Shown here piece by piece: positions 38,813 to 47,951 of a stretch of DNA of 64,000 nucleotides. Made by a program: the position numbers and the translations under genes. The notes under the pieces are model-generated. The model did not search any database. It was not told where the DNA came from and saw nothing but the letters and a program-made list of their open reading frames with translations. The stretch spans positions 186,001-250,000 of the forward strand of contig NZ_CP031967.1 in assembly GCF_003443615.1 (NCBI RefSeq). The letters run 5' to 3'. The stretch is from Alteromonas sp. BL110 (lineage in GTDB: Bacteria > Pseudomonadota > Gammaproteobacteria > Enterobacterales > Alteromonadaceae). How positions within the stretch are numbered: the stretch's first letter is position 1; each line of letters begins with the position of its first letter.

Positions 38813-38838
38813 AGTGGGGTTATTCCCCGTCTTTTCAA
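38813..38838 (-). promoter_or_regulatory. Sigma-32-like promoter upstream of dnaK
   Basis: Minus strand: ATTGAAA, 13 bases, CCCCACT. The -35 is a weak form of CTTGAAA and the -10 a good form of CCCCAT. It would give dnaK its own heat-shock start in addition to readthrough from grpE. A hairpin ATGCCAGT..ACTGGCAT (about 38842-38863) lies between grpE and this promoter. Confidence 0.55.
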
Positions 38839-38890
38839 TAGATGCCAGTAAAAAAACTGGCATTTTTGTGTGTTCGTCGCAAAGAGCGTT

Positions 38891-39514
38891 TTAAGCCTGC
38901 GTATCCACACCGCCGCTTGGCGCACGCGATACCATAACCATGGCAGGGCGTAACAAACGGCCATTAATTTGATAACCTTTCTGCATCACAGCCATTACTG
39001 TGTTTGGCTCGTGGTCTGCACTTTCTTGCATAGACATAGCCTGATGCAAATCTGGGTTGAAGGTTTCACCCTGCGGATCAATAAGGCTTAATCCGAATTT
39101 CTCAATAGTGCTTAAGAAAGTTTTGTGGGTCATTTCCACACCTTCTAGAAGCGGCTTCACGGCTTCATTGTCGCCATCAGTCATTTCGATTGCGCGTTCT
39201 AGGTTGTCGATAACCGGAAGCAATTCGCCCGCAAAGCGCTCAAGGGCAAATTTACGTGCCTTTTCTACTTCACCTTCCGCACGACGACGTGCGTTGTCAG
39301 CGTCTGCACGGGCACGAAGCACGCCATCTTGCTGTTCTTTAATCGTTGCTTGGGCTTCAGAAAGCGCGGTTTCTAGCTCATAAATGCGCTGTGCATTTTC
39401 ATCTAGTTCTACGCCTTCTGCTTCTGACGTTTCTACCTGCGCTTCTTCTGCGCCTTGTACAGTTTCATCAACTGAATTTTCTTGTTCTGCCTGCACGTCG
39501 CGATTATCGCTCAT
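38891..39514 (-). CDS. grpE: Nucleotide exchange factor GrpE
   Basis: 207 residues. Acidic, disordered N-terminus, long coiled coil ([19 protein letters not shown], then [20 protein letters not shown]), and the conserved beta-wing ([43 protein letters not shown]). It exchanges nucleotide on DnaK and acts as its thermosensor. I start at ATG 39514, preceded by GGAGG; the frame runs 11 codons further. Confidence 0.97.
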   Translation of the reverse strand: MSDNRDVQAEQENSVDETVQGAEEAQVETSEAEGVELDENAQRIYELETALSEAQATIKEQQDGVLRARADADNARRRAEGEVEKARKFALERFAGELLPVIDNLERAIEMTDGDNEAVKPLLEGVEMTHKTFLSTIEKFGLSLIDPQGETFNPDLHQAMSMQESADHEPNTVMAVMQKGYQINGRLLRPAMVMVSRAPSGGVDTQA

Positions 39515-39592
39515 GCCTACCTCCAAACGTTTTTCTAAATTAGGCATTACCCAGCCAAATTAAATTAGTGGGAATGAGTCTGTTGCGCTTAG

Positions 39593-39620
39593 TTATGGGG
39601 CTAGATTTAGGGTGTTCAAG
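39593..39620 (-). promoter_or_regulatory. Sigma-32 promoter of grpE
   Basis: Minus strand: CTTGAA, 14 bases, CCCCATAA, very close to the heat-shock consensus CTTGAA-N(13-14)-CCCCATNT, about 80 bases before the grpE ATG. Confidence 0.85.
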
Positions 39621-39773
39621 GGTATCCACAATATTTTTGTGGGTGATTTTTAAAAAATCGTGGGAGATGCGCCATATGTAAAGATCATGTTATTGTAGGA
39701 TTACATAAACTGCACAGTCGCGAGTTTTAAAAATGCGTGCAACTACACGGACGAGCTATTACACGGACTTTCA

Positions 39774-42700
39774 ATGCTAAGTATATGGACGGTAGGGACT
39801 ATTGTTGGCTTTTATCTTATCGCACTTTTCGCTTTAGCATTTTGGGGCGACAAGCGTCTACGCGATAACAGACAGCACCCTGTACTGTACAGTCTTGGAT
39901 TAGGCGTGCACTGCACATCTTGGGCATTTTTCGGTACCACCTCTCAGGCAGCACAATACGGTTGGGCAGTCATCCCTACATATCTTGGAATCATGCTGAC
40001 TATGGCTTTTGCGTTTCCTATGGTGCTTCGTATTAGCAGGTTATGCCAGCAGCATAATATCAGTTCCTTAGCCGACCTCATCTCGCTCAAATACCAACAC
40101 TCTCATTTGATTGCTGCACTTATCACTTTACTGTGTTTTTTCGGCGTTGTGCCCTACATTGCCCTTCAATTAGATGCTATTACAAAGTCTATTAATTTAC
40201 TCACCGGCGAGGCCCAAACCACTACGCCTTGGTTAAGCATTTACGTAGCCGGCTTGCTCGCCATATTTGCTATAACCTTCGGTACGCGCACGTTAAACTT
40301 AACTGATAAGCACCCCGGCTTGCTGCTTACCATAGCATTTGAGTCAATTATTAAGCTGGTCGCGCTTTGGGCTGTGGGCATTTTTGTTTGCTTTTTTTTG
40401 TTTAATGGCGTGATTGATTTAATATCAAACGCCGTATCTAATGCCAGTGCCCGAGAAATCATTTATGCTGATAGCGCACCTTGGGTTTATGTGTCACATG
40501 TTGCTCTGGGCGTTTGCTCTATGTTTGTTTTACCAAGACAGTTTCATATGAACTTTGTCGAACAAAACGGTGAGGGTGAACTTAGAACCGCGAGGTGGCT
40601 ATTTCCACTCTATCTATTTGGTATGACCCTTTTTCTTATACCAATCGCACTTGCGGGTAAAATGCTGCTTCCAGCAACCACAAGTTCAGATGCCTATGTA
40701 CTTGCACTACCTTTACATGCTGAAAATATTGCCCTGTCGTCCTTTGCTTTTATCGGTGGTCTTTCTGCCACCACAAGTATGGTAATTGTCGCAACGCTAG
40801 CCTTGGGCATAATGATATCAAACAATGTAGTAACACCACTGTGGCTAAAAGCCCGCCTAAAAACTTCTCCAAACCAGTCAATGCAACCAGGTAAAATCCT
40901 ATCTATACGCCGTATTACCGTAGTAGTCGTTCTTAGTATTGCGCTCTGGTACCACCTTAATATAAGTCAGGCAGCGCCGTTGGTTAAAAGTGGTGTAATT
41001 GCTATCGCCCTGCTGGCCCAATGCATGCCCGCGTTAATGTTCGGAATCTATTGGCGGCGCAGCAGCAAGGCAGCTGCTATATCCGCTTTATTAGTGGGTT
41101 CAACGTGCTGGGCGATATTTTTACTCTACCCCAGCCTGCTCTCTAGCTACTATTTTAATCCTGCTCCAACCGACCAAGCTCTCGGGGTGGGATTTGCTTT
41201 CTCGTTACTGGCTAATTGCATTACATTTGTTATTGTCGCGCTCATTTCTTCGCGACCCGAAGCAAACAAAACCGACGCTATTGTGCAAAGTAACGCGGCC
41301 CCAAATTTACTCGTTAAAGTGCGTGACTTAATGGCGCTTACTGAACGTGTACTAGAAAGCGCCACCCATTCTCAGCTTGTGAAACAGCTTACGATTGATG
41401 TTGAGAGTGCATCAAGCAGCGGTTACGCAAGTCAAGCACTTATCGATAGAGCCAATAAATTGCTTTCAGCTCAGGTGGGAGGCCCCAGTGCTCGAATATT
41501 GTTAGGCGCTATAGCAGATACGGGTAATGATACCCTACCGGAATTAGTTGACTGGGTAGAAGAAGCATCTCAGTCTTTTCAGTTCAATCACGAGGTACTT
41601 CAGTCATCGGTACAAAATATCGAACAGGGAATTAGTGTACTTGATGACAAGCTGCAGTTGCTGGCGTGGAATGACAGGTACGTAGAGCTTTTTGCTTACC
41701 CTAAGGGCTTTTTAAAAGCGGGTATGCCAATTACCGACATACTGAGTTACAACGCAAAACGGGGCTTGTTTAACCCCTCAACGATTGATAAAAGAGTGAG
41801 CTACATGCTCAAAGGTACTCGCCACAAGTATATTCGCAAGCAACCTGATGGAAAAGTCATAGAGTTAAACGGGGCGCCGCTGCCAGGCGGCGGCTATGTA
41901 ACCACTTATAGTGACATCACCGAATACATAGCCATTCAAAAAGAACTAGAAAGTGCAAAAGAAGATTTGGAGGAAAGGGTTGCTAAGCGTACTGCAGAGT
42001 TAGAAGAAGCAAAACACCAAGCGGATAAAGCCAACGAAAGTAAAACCAAGTTCTTAGCAGCAGCGGGACACGACCTCATGCAGCCTTTTAACGCCGCTGC
42101 ATTATTTGCCAGCATGCTAAGTAAAAAAACGCAGGGTAGCGAACTCGCCCCGCTCTCTGAAGGCGTGGTTAACTCACTAGATAACGCTCAAAGCTTACTT
42201 TCCATGCTCCTTGATATGACAAAATTAGATGCTGGGGTGCTTACACCTCAAAACACTATATTTCCAATTGATGAAGTTTTGTCGTCGCTGGTACAAGAGT
42301 TCGGTGTTATCGCAAAGCAAAAAGGGATTACCCTAAGATATGTAAAAACGAGTGTCATGGTGTATTCAGATAAGAACTTGCTGCGCCGTGTGCTGCAAAA
42401 CTTATTGTCTAATGCGGTTCGTTACACTCCACAAGGCAGTATTTTAGTGGGCGTCAGGCGCATACAAACTGCTAATATCGAGAAAACAATAAAGCTTTGC
42501 GTTTACGATACCGGTTTAGGCATTGCAGCCCACCAGCAGCATGAAATTTTTAGTGAATTCCACCAATTAGACGAAAACAAAGGTGAAGGGATTGGATTAG
42601 GCTTAACTATTGTAGAGAAGATTTGTCGATTGCTCGGCCATCGAGTAGGGCTAACCTCATTACCGGGCAAAGGTAGCTGTTTTAGTATTACAGCCCCACG

Positions 42701-43148
42701 CATAGTACATGCTAGTGTTAATTCAAAACAACTGCCGGAAACGGAGAGTTATAACAAAGAACTGTTTTTGGAAAACACACGTTTCTTACTGGTCGAAAAT
42801 GATGAGCAAGTGGCTAATGCAATGTGTGCACTACTTGGCGATTGGGGAGCAACTACAACCTTGATAGCCAGTGGCGCCGAAGCTCCCAGTGTTTCAAACC
42901 AGCGTTTTGACGTACTTATTGCTGACTACCATCTAAACTATGGAGAAACAGGTTTCGACGTAGCGACGATATTATCTGAAGAAGACGTGAGTTTTGCATT
43001 AAAGGTATTAGTCACCGCAAATAGAAGCAACGAGATAAGAGAAGAAGCGGCTGCGTTAGAATTTAGTTACCTACCTAAACCCTTAAAGCCAGCGGCGCTA
43101 AAACGACTGCTTAAACAGTCGCTCTCGCTGACTCAAAAAAAACCGTAG
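39774..43148 (+). CDS. CrbS/MxtR-like hybrid histidine kinase with solute-symporter domain
   Basis: 1124 residues. Residues 1-500 form a sodium/solute symporter-like domain of about 12-13 helices; a linker of helices follows, then a PAS domain near 610-715, a coiled coil (LEERVAKRTAELEEAKHQAD), HisKA with the phosphorylated His near 766 (AAAGHDLMQPFNAAALFASML cut here at the motif AGHDLMQPF), HATPase (NLLSNAVRYTPQGS; DTGLGIA), and a C-terminal receiver with its Asp near 1051 (LIADYHL). This order is that of CrbS (Vibrio) and MxtR (Pseudomonas), which with a LuxR-type partner control acetate use. A CrbR-like gene lies 1.2 kb downstream. Confidence 0.9.
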   Translation: MLSIWTVGTIVGFYLIALFALAFWGDKRLRDNRQHPVLYSLGLGVHCTSWAFFGTTSQAAQYGWAVIPTYLGIMLTMAFAFPMVLRISRLCQQHNISSLADLISLKYQHSHLIAALITLLCFFGVVPYIALQLDAITKSINLLTGEAQTTTPWLSIYVAGLLAIFAITFGTRTLNLTDKHPGLLLTIAFESIIKLVALWAVGIFVCFFLFNGVIDLISNAVSNASAREIIYADSAPWVYVSHVALGVCSMFVLPRQFHMNFVEQNGEGELRTARWLFPLYLFGMTLFLIPIALAGKMLLPATTSSDAYVLALPLHAENIALSSFAFIGGLSATTSMVIVATLALGIMISNNVVTPLWLKARLKTSPNQSMQPGKILSIRRITVVVVLSIALWYHLNISQAAPLVKSGVIAIALLAQCMPALMFGIYWRRSSKAAAISALLVGSTCWAIFLLYPSLLSSYYFNPAPTDQALGVGFAFSLLANCITFVIVALISSRPEANKTDAIVQSNAAPNLLVKVRDLMALTERVLESATHSQLVKQLTIDVESASSSGYASQALIDRANKLLSAQVGGPSARILLGAIADTGNDTLPELVDWVEEASQSFQFNHEVLQSSVQNIEQGISVLDDKLQLLAWNDRYVELFAYPKGFLKAGMPITDILSYNAKRGLFNPSTIDKRVSYMLKGTRHKYIRKQPDGKVIELNGAPLPGGGYVTTYSDITEYIAIQKELESAKEDLEERVAKRTAELEEAKHQADKANESKTKFLAAAGHDLMQPFNAAALFASMLSKKTQGSELAPLSEGVVNSLDNAQSLLSMLLDMTKLDAGVLTPQNTIFPIDEVLSSLVQEFGVIAKQKGITLRYVKTSVMVYSDKNLLRRVLQNLLSNAVRYTPQGSILVGVRRIQTANIEKTIKLCVYDTGLGIAAHQQHEIFSEFHQLDENKGEGIGLGLTIVEKICRLLGHRVGLTSLPGKGSCFSITAPRIVHASVNSKQLPETESYNKELFLENTRFLLVENDEQVANAMCALLGDWGATTTLIASGAEAPSVSNQRFDVLIADYHLNYGETGFDVATILSEEDVSFALKVLVTANRSNEIREEAAALEFSYLPKPLKPAALKRLLKQSLSLTQKKP

Positions 43149-43269
43149 ACTGAGTAATTATAACGCGGAACGCTTAGGTTAGTTTTGGCTACTAAAATGA
43201 CTACTTCAAAAAAGTTAAAAAATTACTTGTTAGTTTTGCTTCTATTGCGTAGCCATAGGCTAAATCTCG

Positions 43270-44163
43270 CTATTGAGGTACATTGATATGGAGCCGACCG
43301 TAGCGATAATCCAACGTAACAACAAAATCTTTAAGCAAGTCGTAACCAATAAGACCTACCACTTTTTTTCCACCGATACGACTTCCTGTTCTTTTATACT
43401 GACTTTCTAAGTTAGTGGTTTGCCCTTCTGCTGGAAAGCTTACTTTAACGTTGCTAATTTCAAACGGTCCAAATTTTACCATGTCTGAAGTGGCGAATTC
43501 GTTTACACCTGAACTATTGGCCCCAAATGAGGTACTTGTACCCTCTACTTTTTCGAGTAAGTTTGCTTTAGATGCGGCTCGGCGGTTAATTAATATTGTG
43601 CCAGCATTACCAGTATCTATACGAAGCCACAGCGGTACGCCGTTAATTTCAACCTGTGCAATGGGCATACCCGTGCCTTGTTGAGTGGTAGCTGGCACGT
43701 TAGCCACCCCCTTCATATTGACCGAATCTCGGGTAACAAGGCGAATTTTTCTGTGCGGGTAGTCTAATTGAACAACAAAACTGTTGAAAAAACCGGCTCC
43801 TAGTAACATGCCGTTAGAATGATGACCAAGGTTGGTTTCAACAAGCGAATCTAAATTAAATGTGGTTCCAAAAATTTCAACGTTAACATTGTTATAGGCT
43901 TTTCTTTTTTCAACACCATAAACCCCCTTCACGTTTACAGGTCTGCCTTTATCGAACTCTAAATCATGCTTTCTTACAAAGGCGCGATTGATGCTATTAA
44001 TTTGTGCGCCTGAGTCTAGCATTACCCGCGATTCAATGCCGTCAATGGTAACGGGAAGAAATACATGACCGTTATCTAACGTGAAATCAACCCACTGCGT
44101 GACTGCTCCAAAAACGTGGCAAGAAGAAAGTAGAAGAAAAGTAAAAAGTGACAAACGCTTCAT
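43270..44163 (-). CDS. Exported retropepsin-like aspartyl protease, two catalytic motifs
   Basis: 297 residues with a signal peptide (MKRLSLFTFLLLSSCHVFGA). Two halves each carry a clan AA active-site triplet: VMLDSGAQINSINRAF near residue 49 and LRIDTGNAGTILIN near 183. A hydrophobic-hydrophobic-Gly motif follows the second half (VVGLIGYDLLKDF). Two lobes in one chain resemble a pepsin-like pseudo-dimer built from retropepsin units. It probably acts in the periplasm. It lies between the two parts of the CrbS/CrbR-like system, on the regulator strand. ATG 44163 has AGGA six bases before it. Confidence 0.85.
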   Translation of the reverse strand: MKRLSLFTFLLLSSCHVFGAVTQWVDFTLDNGHVFLPVTIDGIESRVMLDSGAQINSINRAFVRKHDLEFDKGRPVNVKGVYGVEKRKAYNNVNVEIFGTTFNLDSLVETNLGHHSNGMLLGAGFFNSFVVQLDYPHRKIRLVTRDSVNMKGVANVPATTQQGTGMPIAQVEINGVPLWLRIDTGNAGTILINRRAASKANLLEKVEGTSTSFGANSSGVNEFATSDMVKFGPFEISNVKVSFPAEGQTTNLESQYKRTGSRIGGKKVVGLIGYDLLKDFVVTLDYRYGRLHINVPQ

Positions 44164-44373
44164 CAATATTCCTTTTGTTTTAGTATTATGCTCCTAATTA
44201 TTTACGCTAGCACAACTTTAGATACAGTTCGATGCTAGGGGGTAAATTGCTGCGTAAATAAAGGTAAACGTCAATAATTGGTTGGCTTCTAGCTCAACAT
44301 ATCTGACGAGAAGTCGTGCCTATTCTTACAATATTAGTAACGCAGTTTAATAATTTAAGTTGTTAAGCTTTTA

Positions 44374-45042
44374 CTAGCTCAAATGTATTGCATTTTTAAA
44401 TGCTATGCCCGCCTTGGTCCTGTTGATAACACCAAGCTTTCTCAACACTGCAGACACATGCTGTTTGACGGTGGACTCAGAAATGGCAAGTTCGTAAGCA
44501 ATCTGCTTGTTGAGCAAACCGTCTGATACCATTTGCAACACTTTGAGTTGGTGAGGAGTCAGTTGTTTTAACCTAACCGTGAAGTCATCTTGGTCGGATA
44601 CATTACTTGCGTTAGAGGCTACAGGATGTTGTAGCGGATCCGAAGGCCTCTGAACCGAAGACGGTATCCAAGTTTCTCCATCTAGTACCGTATCTACCGC
44701 TTCAATGATACAGTCTACTGAGGCAGATTTAGGAACAAACCCACTTGCGCCTAACGCAAACGACTTTGCCATCACATCAGGCTCTTCTTGCGCAGTAACC
44801 ACAACAACAAGAACATCAGGGTAGCGCGCATGTACTTCCGCAAGGCCATTCAACCCTTCATTGCCGGGCATGGTGAGATCTAAGAAAAGTAGATCGATGT
44901 CGTCATTTAACTCAAGGTAAGTAAGCGTATCGGGGAATGTGGACGTCTCTACAAGCTCAATATGTCCCACACTAGTTAACGCGTGGCACATCGCGGCCCT
45001 GAACAGAGGATGATCGTCAGCAATCAAAATTTTCACGGACAT
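44374..45042 (-). CDS. CrbR/ErdR-like response regulator, LuxR (NarL) family
   Basis: 222 residues. Receiver domain at 1-125 with ILIADDHPLFRAAMCHAL, the phosphoacceptor Asp in LLFLDLTMPGNEGLNGL, and a Lys in GFVPKSAS. The C-terminal LuxR helix-turn-helix reads LTPHQLKVLQMVSDGLLNKQIAYELAISESTV in two pieces, with KQHVSAVLRKLGVINRT after it. This spacing and the NKQIAYELAI-STVKxHVSAxLRKL wording follow Pseudomonas ErdR and Vibrio CrbR, the partners of the kinase type found at 39.8 kb. Confidence 0.9.
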   Translation of the reverse strand: MSVKILIADDHPLFRAAMCHALTSVGHIELVETSTFPDTLTYLELNDDIDLLFLDLTMPGNEGLNGLAEVHARYPDVLVVVVTAQEEPDVMAKSFALGASGFVPKSASVDCIIEAVDTVLDGETWIPSSVQRPSDPLQHPVASNASNVSDQDDFTVRLKQLTPHQLKVLQMVSDGLLNKQIAYELAISESTVKQHVSAVLRKLGVINRTKAGIAFKNAIHLS

Positions 45043-45197
45043 AATGCTATCAACTTGTAACCACTTTGTTAATTAACATACTAACACGCCGGTTAAAAAA
45101 GGTAATGTTATTGGTGCAATAATCTACATGACACTCTTCACTGATCTACACATCCGCTAGTCAACATTTTCACAGAAGCGAGTCTAGTAAAAGTGAG

Positions 45198-45225
45198 CAC
45201 GCCTAAGCGCAACGGCCTAGGCGTG
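45198..45225 (-). terminator. Probable terminator after the second TonB receptor
   Basis: CACGCCTA..TAGGCGTG arms with a 12-base loop. On the minus strand the stem is followed by CTCACTTTTA, a modest T-run, 34 bases after the receptor stop. Confidence 0.6.
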
Positions 45226-45258
45226 AAAAGTGGCATTAATTTTTATCAAGTATATCGT

Positions 45259-47637
45259 TTAGAAGCTATAACCTACCGTAAGATGCACAGTACGCGGGTC
45301 ACCGTAATAACCGATAAGTGTGGTATCGCCACCAAGGCCCGGGCCAAAGTTACCTTCACCGTCTTGAGTGACAAAGTCATAACCGCCAACCAGATACTCT
45401 TCATCGGTCAGGTTTTTGACGTGCAATCCAGCATACCAGTCGCCTTCAACACTTTCCCAACGGGCGCTTAAGTTCACCAGACCATAGGCATCTTGTTGGA
45501 TAAGGTCGCTGGTTTCAAATATTAAGTAATCATCGCGATAGTAGTAGTTAGCGTTAAAAGTAATATCCCCAAAGCGCGTTTCTAGTAAGTAGTTGGCGTT
45601 AAGATTAAAGGTATTCTCTGGCGTACTTGCTAGGCCAATTAACGGAGGGATTGCATTGTTTTTCTTAATTTCAAAGTCAATATAACCATAGGCAACGTCA
45701 AACTGAAGGTTATCAGTTGCTACCCACGTCATTTCTAACTCGGCACCTTTTGCTGCAGTTTCTGCAGCATTGCGCAGACGTTGGTCAAGGGCTGTTGGAT
45801 CAGATAAATCCCCTTCTACACCAATATACTGACGATCTTTGTGATCATATGAAAATAAAGTGACATTCATGCGAAGTGCATCGGTTAAGTCGCTCTTCAC
45901 ACCAACTTCGAAGCTGTCTACGACTTCAGGTTCAACACCAGGCTCGTTAGTTTGAGCACGAGGGTTAAACGTGCCCGATTTGAAGCCTTGTGAATAACTT
46001 GCGAAGAACATGGTATCGCGGTCCATTTGATACTCCACGCCCACTCGAGGAGTAAAGCGAGACCAACTTTCTACCGCTGGGGCATCTAACAGGTCATCGC
46101 CATCGGTGTCTGTCCCAAGTACTTGCGGCACTAATTGTCCATCAGGGCGCACATAGCCATCTATCCAATCGGTATAAGGATAAACATTGGCGAAGACCAA
46201 ACCGTTGTTTACAGTGGCTGTCTTTTCTTCGTCGGTGTAACGGGCACCAAGAGAAAGCGATAACTTATCGGTAACGTCGTAATTCATCTGCGCATAGGCA
46301 GCCCAACTTTCTGAGTTATTACAACCCGTCACTTCGCGAGTTAAACCTGGTGCACCCAGCGCTTGTCCTAACACACCTAAAATTGCATCAAAGTTACCGC
46401 AGCTTTCACCATCGTAAAAATAAAGCCCTGACACTAGGCTAAACGCGTTCCCTGTATAGTTTGCTTGAATCTCGTGAGTATCGTTACTGTCGTCGTATTC
46501 TGCTGGCACATCAAAAATAGGCAGAGGTGTATTATCGAAATCAATGTTGGTAGGTGAATAACTCTCTCTGTGCGAACCAATATATTTAAGCTCTAAATTA
46601 TCATTCAGTTGGTATCGCGCCAGCCAGTTATAGCCTTCTAGCTCGACTTTATTCCATGTAGGTAAACTGGTGTAAGAATCGTAAACCGAATCGGGTACGG
46701 GCGCATCTGTCAAAATACTGGGAATTAAACGATAGCCGCCCTTAGCATTTGATTTATCTTCGGTTTTATCCCAGCCAATACGGAAAAACAAATCTTCACT
46801 AGGATGTACCTCAAGTGTTACGCGGGCTGCCCAAAGATCTTTGTTGTAGTTTTCTTTGTCTTGATCAGGCAACGCGCTTACTAGGTACTCACCGAAACCG
46901 TCTCGGTTTAAATTGGCATAACCCACGCCAAGAAACACAGTGTTTTCAATAAGTGGAATTTGACCTGTCACTTTAATATCGCGCTGGCTGTAGCTACCTA
47001 CGGTAGCCTCAACGTTCATTTGCGTATCGCCGGTCATTTCTTTAGTTACGTATTTAACTGCGCCACCAATGGTGTTCTTTCCGTAAAGCGTTCCCTGTGG
47101 TCCTCGTAATACTTCAATACGCTGTACATCTAACAAATCAAGCACGGCTCCTTGAGGACGAGCAATATAGACATCATCAACATAAATACCTACGCCAGGT
47201 TCATAGCCCCAAAGCGGGTCTTGCTGACCCAGTCCGCGAATAAATGCCGTTAAGGTTGAGTTAGTACCACGACTGGTTTGCAGCGTTGTATTCGGTGAAA
47301 ACTGCTGTACCTCGGTAAGTACGCTAATCCCTTTTTCGCCAAGCTCGGCAGCGCCAACAGATGTAATAGCAACCGGCGTTGCTTGTAACGACTCTACGGT
47401 TTTTCGCGCAGTCACTTCAATGCGCTCTAGCTTTCCTTTTTGCTCTTGTGCGTCAGCATTGGCCTGATCCTCCTGAGCGAATACTGGCGCGGTACTTAAT
47501 ACGCTAGCCACCGCAAGGGCGCATAAGCTATGCACGGGGCGTTTTACTGAAGTTCTTTTGTATTTACCTGATGTAACTGCGGCGGAATATGTCTGGTAGG
47601 GTGATACCAAGCTGTTAGTGTGTGTTGATTTAGACAT
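45259..47637 (-). CDS. TonB-dependent outer-membrane receptor
   Basis: 792 residues. An extended N-terminus precedes the signal peptide (VHSLCALAVASVLSTAPVFA-QED). TonB-box-like ERIEVTARK lies near residue 72, the plug follows (TAFIRGLGQQDPLWGYEPGV; DVQRIEVLRGPQGTLYGKNT), and the barrel ends LTVGYSF. The wording is that of the large receptor group found in Alteromonas and sphingomonads for organic substrates. It is divergent from the GntP permease and next to esterase and dehydrogenase genes, so it may import ester oligomers; that is inference. Confidence 0.93.
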   Translation of the reverse strand: MSKSTHTNSLVSPYQTYSAAVTSGKYKRTSVKRPVHSLCALAVASVLSTAPVFAQEDQANADAQEQKGKLERIEVTARKTVESLQATPVAITSVGAAELGEKGISVLTEVQQFSPNTTLQTSRGTNSTLTAFIRGLGQQDPLWGYEPGVGIYVDDVYIARPQGAVLDLLDVQRIEVLRGPQGTLYGKNTIGGAVKYVTKEMTGDTQMNVEATVGSYSQRDIKVTGQIPLIENTVFLGVGYANLNRDGFGEYLVSALPDQDKENYNKDLWAARVTLEVHPSEDLFFRIGWDKTEDKSNAKGGYRLIPSILTDAPVPDSVYDSYTSLPTWNKVELEGYNWLARYQLNDNLELKYIGSHRESYSPTNIDFDNTPLPIFDVPAEYDDSNDTHEIQANYTGNAFSLVSGLYFYDGESCGNFDAILGVLGQALGAPGLTREVTGCNNSESWAAYAQMNYDVTDKLSLSLGARYTDEEKTATVNNGLVFANVYPYTDWIDGYVRPDGQLVPQVLGTDTDGDDLLDAPAVESWSRFTPRVGVEYQMDRDTMFFASYSQGFKSGTFNPRAQTNEPGVEPEVVDSFEVGVKSDLTDALRMNVTLFSYDHKDRQYIGVEGDLSDPTALDQRLRNAAETAAKGAELEMTWVATDNLQFDVAYGYIDFEIKKNNAIPPLIGLASTPENTFNLNANYLLETRFGDITFNANYYYRDDYLIFETSDLIQQDAYGLVNLSARWESVEGDWYAGLHVKNLTDEEYLVGGYDFVTQDGEGNFGPGLGGDTTLIGYYGDPRTVHLTVGYSF

Positions 47638-47951
47638 AGTGAGTCCTTGTTGTTCTAAGTTCTAGGGCCTGTTGGTCTTTGCTGTACTCCAAATCCGCAA
47701 AGAGCAATAGGCTCACGTCACTGTCGGATGTATTGCCTACGGTCAAAATCACTTTAGTTAATTAATTGTTAATAGTATGTAGTACCATCGTACTATGGGA
47801 TTTTGATAAAAGTAACGTCAAACTTTATGTCTGTTATGAATGCTTTTTATCTGATTTGCATACACTTTGTGGTTTGGGGTGGGGCAAATCTTTAATCAAC
47901 TTAACTGTTTCGGTTCATCTGCGGTCACAGATTTTTTAAGGAATTATAACT
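47638..47951. promoter_or_regulatory. Divergent regulatory region with palindrome, TonB receptor / GntP permease
   Basis: 314 bases. TAGTAC-CATC-GTACTA (47780-47795) is a 6+6 palindrome about 140 bases upstream of the receptor start and 160 bases upstream of the permease. It is a candidate operator shared by the two sides. The rest is AT-rich with no other clear structure. Confidence 0.5.
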
